A DNA stretch of 64,000 nucleotides, from assembly GCA_903892415.1 (NCBI GenBank), contig CAITIQ010000508.1, positions 26,853 through 90,852 of the forward strand. The letters run 5' to 3'. The translations under genes were made by a program, and so were the position numbers. Below, one piece after another: positions 59,795-64,000 of the stretch. How positions within the stretch are numbered: position 1 is the first letter of the stretch; the number at the start of each line of letters is the position of its first letter. The notes beneath the pieces were generated by a model that saw nothing but the letters and a program-made list of their open reading frames with translations, had not been told where the DNA came from and did not search any database. This stretch comes from an uncultured delta proteobacterium. Its GTDB lineage: Bacteria > Myxococcota_A > Polyangia > Polyangiales > Polyangiaceae.

Positions 59795-62700
59795 GTGGGG
59801 GCTCGGCTTCGTGACGGCGTCTATGAGCAGCTGGTCACCCGGCTGCTCCATGGTCAGCTCGCGTCGATCGCGCCGTCGGTCTCCGAGATCGCCACGGTCG
59901 AGCCGGCCGATCTTTCGGGATGGCTCACGCGTCACCTTGCGGCCGAAATCCAGCGAGCGCTGAAGTCGGCCGGCAAACCCGAAGCTCAGATCGCGCTCGC
60001 GCATCACCTTCTCGATCAGCTCGCACCCGCAGGTAGCAGCGAGGACGACGAGGCCCGCGAGCTCGTCGAGGGCGCAAAGATCGAGGGCGCCGCGCGGCTG
60101 CTGCGGTCGATCTACCGGACGGCCATCCCCGAGCGCCCGGCGTCTCCGCTCTCGGCCTCGACGCTGCTCACGCGCTCCAAGGGTGAGCCGTCCCTCGGAC
60201 ACGAGCTCGGCTGCGAGGTCGCCTGCGCCGATCGCGTCGACATCCTCTCCGCGTTCATCACCGTCGGCGGGCTCCGCGCCATCCGCCAGGAGCTCGAGCG
60301 CGCAGCGCGCCGTGGCGTGCGCTTGCGCGTCCTCACCTCCGTCTTCACCGGGACCACCGAGCTCGAGGCGCTCGTCCAGCTCGCGTCGCTCGAAGGCGCC
60401 GAGGTGCGCGTCTCGTTCGACACCAAGCGCACGCGCCTCCACGCGAAGGCCTGGCTGTTCGAGCGTCACTCCGGCCTCCACACCGCGTACGTTGGCTCGG
60501 CGAACTGGACGTCCACCGCCCTCGGCTCCGGCCACGAGTGGATGGTGAAGGTCGCGGCCAACGATCTGCCCGACGTCATCGCCAAGTTCGAGGGCACCTT
60601 CGAAGGCCTGTGGAACGACAGCGAGTTCGAGCCCTTCGACGCCGGCTCCGTCGAGCAACGCGAGCGGCTCCAGCGCGCCCTCAAAGCCGAGCGCACCGCG
60701 CCCACCGACGTCACGCGGCTCTACCACCTCCGCCCATTCGCCTACCAGCTCGAGATCCTCGACAAGCTCCAGGCCGAGCGACGACTCCACGGCCGATGGC
60801 GCAACCTCGTCGTCGCCGCGACCGGCACCGGCAAGACCGTGATCGCCGCGTTCGACTACGCCAACGAATGCCGCATCGCAGGCACCTCGCCACGCCTGCT
60901 CTTCCTCGCCCACCGCAAGGAGATCCTCGAGCAGGCGCTCCACACCTTCCGCAACGCCATGCATGACGGCGCCTTCGGCGAGCTGCTCGTCGACGGAAAC
61001 GTCCCCGAGCGCTGGGAGCACGTCTTCGCGTCCATTCAGAGCTTCGCCAACGTCCTCGGTGAACGCGTTGCCGCCGACCACTTCCGCTTCGTCGTCATCG
61101 ACGAGTGTCACCACGCACCGGCCGACTCCTACCAGCGCATCATCCGCGGCATCACGCCCGAGACCCTGGTCGGACTCACCGCCACCCCCGAGCGCACCGA
61201 CGGCAAGTCGCTCCTTCCTGACTTCGGCGGGCGCGTCGCCGCGGAGCTCCGCCTGTGGCACGCCCTCGAGAAACAGCTGCTCGTCCCGTTCGAGTACTAC
61301 GGCATCTCCGACAACACCGATCTGCGCAACCTCCGTTGGAATCGCGGCAGCTACCAGGCCGCCGATCTCGCGAACGTCTACACCGGCAACCAAGCGCGCG
61401 TCGATCTCGTCGTCGAGCAGCTCCGCCGCCGCGTGGGCGACGTCTCCCGCATACGTGCCATCGCCTTCTGCGTCTCCGTCGAGCACGCCGAGTTCATGGC
61501 CCGCGAGCTCACTCGCCGTGGCGTCCCCGCTGAGGCCGTCCACGGCGGAACGCCCGGCGACGCGCGCGAAGCCGCGCCGAAGCGCCTGCGCGACCGCACC
61601 ATCCACGTCCTCTGTACCGTCGACCTCTACAACGAAGGCATCGACCTCCCGTTCGTCGACACGCTGCTCCTCCTTCGCCCCACCGCCAGCGCCACCGTCT
61701 TCGTCCAGCAGCTCGGCCGCGGCCTGCGCCTCCACGTCGAGAATGGCGTCGAGAAAGGCTCGTGCCTCGTGCTCGACTTCATCGGCCAGCACCGCAACGA
61801 GTTCCGCTTCGACGGCCTCTACGCCGCCATCACCGGCAGACCGCGCGCGCGACTCGCCAGGGAGATCGCCGAGGGCTTTCCCTTCCTGCCCAGCGGCTGC
61901 GTCCTGCAGCTCGATGAGGTCGCCCGCAGCCAGATCGTCGACAGTCTCAAGCGCGTCGTCGCTAGCGCCCGGGTCCTGTCCCGCGAGCTTCAGGAGTACC
62001 GAGCGGCGAACGACACCGTCACGCTGAAGGGCTTCCTCGACGAGACCGGCCGCGAGGTCGAAGACGTCTACGACGCCGGCGGGTGGACCGAGCTTCGCGA
62101 GCGGGCCGGCCTCATGCTCGCCGTGTCCGAGGAGACCAAGAGGCTCTCACAGAGTTTTAAGTTCCTGCTCCATACCGATGAGCCCTCACGCATCGCCCTC
62201 TGGCGCGAAGGAGGCATCCTCAAGGCCGCCGAAGACAACGTCGGCAGCCGCCGCGTCACCATGCTCGAGCACCAGCTCCGCCAGCGCACGATGCTGACCG
62301 ACCCGGCCGCCGGATTGCCGTGGCTCAGCGGTGACGGCACCGCGTGTGAAGAGCTCCAGCAGCTTGGCGACGTCCTCGTCGAGCGCGTCCCCTCCGCCAA
62401 CGACCTCTACCCCGTGCCCGAGTGGCCGCTCGCCCTGCACCGACACTACGCGAGGAGGGAGATCGTCGCCGCCGTTGGCTACGTGAAGCCCGGGCAGAAG
62501 GGCAACATCCCGCAGGCCGGGATCCTGATGCTGAAAGAGCGGAAGCGGGAGCTGATGCTGGTCACGCTCGATAAGTCGGCCGCGTCGTTCTCACCGACCA
62601 CGCGCTACCGCGACTACGCGATCTCGCCGACGCTGTTCCACTGGGAGACGCAGGCGGCGGCGAGCATCGAGCGGGACTCGGGCAAGCGCTACGTCGAGAG

Positions 62701-62884
62701 CCCCGGCAACGGGTGGACCTTCTACCTGTTCGTGCGCACCGACCCCGATGCGGCCTATGCGTTCCTCGGGCCGGCGAGCTTCGTCTCGGCGGCGGGGGAC
62801 AGGCCGATCGGCATCACGTGGAGGCTGGAACATGCGATGTCGGGGGCGTTGTTTGATGGGTTCGCGAGCTTGGCGCAGGGGTGA
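59795..62884 (+). CDS. PLD-nuclease / DEAD-type helicase with DUF3427-like C-terminus
   Basis: A 1029-residue protein from the GTG at 59795. A phospholipase-D-type nuclease domain (about 130-280) has the HxK motif LHAKAWL (H216, K218) and GSANWTSTAL. A superfamily 2 helicase follows: Walker A AATGTGKT (341-348), VVIDECHHAP (436-439 DECH), GLTATPERTD, and a helicase C part ending VDTLLLLRPTASATVFVQQLGRGLR. The C-terminal 350 residues fit the DUF3427-type region of such proteins. The same architecture is known from anti-phage and restriction-like genes, so defence is a fair inference. It stands alone next to repeats, with no methylase or partner seen. Confidence 0.88.
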   Translation: MGARLRDGVYEQLVTRLLHGQLASIAPSVSEIATVEPADLSGWLTRHLAAEIQRALKSAGKPEAQIALAHHLLDQLAPAGSSEDDEARELVEGAKIEGAARLLRSIYRTAIPERPASPLSASTLLTRSKGEPSLGHELGCEVACADRVDILSAFITVGGLRAIRQELERAARRGVRLRVLTSVFTGTTELEALVQLASLEGAEVRVSFDTKRTRLHAKAWLFERHSGLHTAYVGSANWTSTALGSGHEWMVKVAANDLPDVIAKFEGTFEGLWNDSEFEPFDAGSVEQRERLQRALKAERTAPTDVTRLYHLRPFAYQLEILDKLQAERRLHGRWRNLVVAATGTGKTVIAAFDYANECRIAGTSPRLLFLAHRKEILEQALHTFRNAMHDGAFGELLVDGNVPERWEHVFASIQSFANVLGERVAADHFRFVVIDECHHAPADSYQRIIRGITPETLVGLTATPERTDGKSLLPDFGGRVAAELRLWHALEKQLLVPFEYYGISDNTDLRNLRWNRGSYQAADLANVYTGNQARVDLVVEQLRRRVGDVSRIRAIAFCVSVEHAEFMARELTRRGVPAEAVHGGTPGDAREAAPKRLRDRTIHVLCTVDLYNEGIDLPFVDTLLLLRPTASATVFVQQLGRGLRLHVENGVEKGSCLVLDFIGQHRNEFRFDGLYAAITGRPRARLAREIAEGFPFLPSGCVLQLDEVARSQIVDSLKRVVASARVLSRELQEYRAANDTVTLKGFLDETGREVEDVYDAGGWTELRERAGLMLAVSEETKRLSQSFKFLLHTDEPSRIALWREGGILKAAEDNVGSRRVTMLEHQLRQRTMLTDPAAGLPWLSGDGTACEELQQLGDVLVERVPSANDLYPVPEWPLALHRHYARREIVAAVGYVKPGQKGNIPQAGILMLKERKRELMLVTLDKSAASFSPTTRYRDYAISPTLFHWETQAAASIERDSGKRYVESPGNGWTFYLFVRTDPDAAYAFLGPASFVSAAGDRPIGITWRLEHAMSGALFDGFASLAQG

Positions 62885-62930
62885 AGAGCGGTGTTGACGC
62901 GGGTCGTGCGTCAGCACACTGCTCTGTTTG

Positions 62931-64000
62931 ATGCGCGTCCTACCCCTTGCCGTCTTGTCGCTTGTTGCCTGCGCGCCGCACGCGGACCGCGGGCAGCCAA
63001 CGCCGCAGCCCCTCGCTCCTTTCGCTGTCCCGCCCACCCCCGCGGACAGCGACAAGTCCGCCGCGCCCTCGCCGCAGCCAACGGCAGCGCCCGCTCTCGC
63101 AGGCCGCCGCGGCCGTGCGCGGCCCGTGTTTGTCATCGATCGAACGCGGGAGGTCCCGCTTTTCGCTGACGAGATCGGCAAGGTCCGAACGGCAGCCCTG
63201 CGGGCCCTCGCAGCCAACGACACGCTTGCGGTCGAGGTCCTCTCGGACCAGCGCCTCGCGGCGCTCCGGGCTGTTGCGAAGGCAGGCAAACTCCGCGAGG
63301 GGGGAGTGACGTGTGCGGTTCCTCCAACGGAGGAGGACGTGCTCGAAGCGGCGCACCCCGATGTGCTGGCGGCCGGCTTCTCCCTGCAGTGTTTCGATCG
63401 CTGTAACTCCGACCTCGTCGTCACTGCGTTCGGCGACCAAGGTTGGCGGCAGGCCGGACGTTCGCCGCTGCTCGAAGCGAGCGCCTCTCCTGAGGATCCC
63501 GCGAGCGTCGCAAGCTGGGAGAAGGCGCTCTTGTCCACCGAGACGCGACCGCATACGGGGGCACTCGTCGAGCCGTCGACCGGCGGCTTCGGCTTCGGTA
63601 ACGCACCCGGAGCGTTCTCCTTTCGAATCGTCGGTGCCTTCGGGTTCGCCCAGCGGCCCGAGCGCAGCAGCCTCGACGCCGCCGTCGCGCGCGCAGAGCA
63701 ATGTGGCACGCAGAAGAGCGGTGGCATGCTGCTCGCCATCGACGCGCGCGGCCGCGTGATCCGCTGCGAGCACGCCTCCGCCTGCATCTGCCAGGCGTTT
63801 TCGACGCACAGGTTCGATGCTGGCGTGGACGGTCGTCGTCTGCTCGCTGACGTCCACGAGGCAGAGCCGCAACTCCAATTCGGCGTGGGCTTGTCCGGCC
63901 TCGGCGGCAGAATGGGCGGGCTCGGCGCCGTCAAGCCCCGCACGATGCGGCTCTTCCTCACCAGCACCACTCAACGCCCGAGCCCATCCTTCGGGAGCGA
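62931..64000 (+). CDS. Lipoprotein of unknown function, partial at right edge
   Basis: The frame is open from the ATG at 62931 to the window end (356 codons). Lipoprotein signal MRVLPLAVLSLVAC (Cys14), Pro/Ala linker, then an extracellular domain with DRTREVPLFADEIGKVRTAALRALAANDTLAVEVLSDQRLAALRAVAKAG and several Cys (VTCAVPPT, LQCFDRCNSD, QCGTQKSG, CEHASACICQAF). The N-terminal region looks like a conserved binding domain with disulphides. No family was recognised. Confidence 0.65.
   Translation, partial: MRVLPLAVLSLVACAPHADRGQPTPQPLAPFAVPPTPADSDKSAAPSPQPTAAPALAGRRGRARPVFVIDRTREVPLFADEIGKVRTAALRALAANDTLAVEVLSDQRLAALRAVAKAGKLREGGVTCAVPPTEEDVLEAAHPDVLAAGFSLQCFDRCNSDLVVTAFGDQGWRQAGRSPLLEASASPEDPASVASWEKALLSTETRPHTGALVEPSTGGFGFGNAPGAFSFRIVGAFGFAQRPERSSLDAAVARAEQCGTQKSGGMLLAIDARGRVIRCEHASACICQAFSTHRFDAGVDGRRLLADVHEAEPQLQFGVGLSGLGGRMGGLGAVKPRTMRLFLTSTTQRPSPSFGS

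Noticed and set aside
59780..61792. A 670-residue open frame antisense to the helicase gene
   Set aside because: It has low-complexity Gly/Ala/Asp/Val composition and no motifs; it is a frame shadow of GC-rich coding DNA over a well-supported gene.
1..64000. tRNA, rRNA, IS elements or integrase genes
   Set aside because: None were recognised by eye on either strand; no transposase motifs, terminal inverted repeats or tRNA-like folds were noticed.

Overview
The window is GC-rich, densely packed DNA. Roughly two dozen genes encode predicted lipoproteins with a lipobox cysteine, many followed by Gly/Ser/Ala-rich or GGxGG linkers. It also holds enhancer-binding-type AAA+ regulators with altered GAFTGA loops, a Ser/Thr kinase, an ECF sigma/anti-sigma pair, MopE-like and Cys-rich repeat lipoproteins, a DUF1552/DUF1592 pair and serpins. 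This combination suggests a chromosomal segment of a myxobacterium (Myxococcota, probably Polyangiales). That is an inference from gene content; no rRNA or tRNA gene was recognised to confirm it.

Layout. 1-3.4 kb (minus): an exported PqqD-like protein followed 14 nt later by a prolyl-hydroxylase-like dioxygenase that appears fused to the start of an ATP-grasp-like domain and runs off the left edge; then two lipoproteins and a strong inverted repeat. 3.5-5.4 kb (plus): an unknown protein overlapping a PhyH-type dioxygenase, then a SnoaL-like protein. 5.4-8.4 kb: tandem paralogous secreted lipoproteins. 8.4-12.9 kb: a pseudopilin-like lipoprotein, a sigma-54-type AAA+ regulator, two overlapping LuxR-type regulators and a divergent MvdD/graspetide-type ATP-grasp ligase; a near-identical 23-bp sequence lies at the 5' ends of the AAA+ and LuxR genes. 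12.9-20.6 kb: lipoproteins, one behind a hairpin that pairs its own Shine-Dalgarno, an ECF sigma/NrsF-like pair, a MopE-like protein, a ferritin-like lipoprotein, a vWA lipoprotein and a cupin. 20.6-22.9 kb: an AraC/SDR/DoxX cluster.

22.9-37.9 kb: more lipoproteins, a WS/DGAT acyltransferase divergent from a patatin, an acyl desaturase, two disrupted genes (a ferritin-like lipoprotein broken by a 10-bp tandem duplication, and an alpha/beta hydrolase with a frameshift and a stop), a WD40-like lipoprotein and an inhibitory-type serpin. 38-44.7 kb: an eroded stretch, an HSP90-family gene overlapping a helical-repeat partner, membrane proteins, an orphan ClpV/TssH N-domain and a SUFU-domain protein. 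44.7-51.7 kb: DUF1552/DUF1592 pair, a membrane protein, an S41 peptidase, a GNAT fragment and a lipoprotein. 51.7-54.6 kb: two divergent serpin-family genes, one frameshifted in the reactive loop. 54.7-59.3 kb: Ser/Thr kinase, Zn-ribbon membrane protein, FHA-AAA+ regulator and a degenerate-kinase membrane protein. 59.4-64 kb: a PLD-nuclease/DEAD-helicase/DUF3427 protein and a lipoprotein running off the right edge. Two copies of a composite repeat (about 190 bp) lie at 56.2-56.4 and 59.4-59.6 kb.

The most promising candidates for undescribed biology are the PqqD-like/dioxygenase-ATP-grasp operon at the left edge, the regulated stand-alone graspetide-type ligase at 12 kb, the HSP90/partner operon at 39-42 kb, and the PLD-helicase gene beside the composite repeats.
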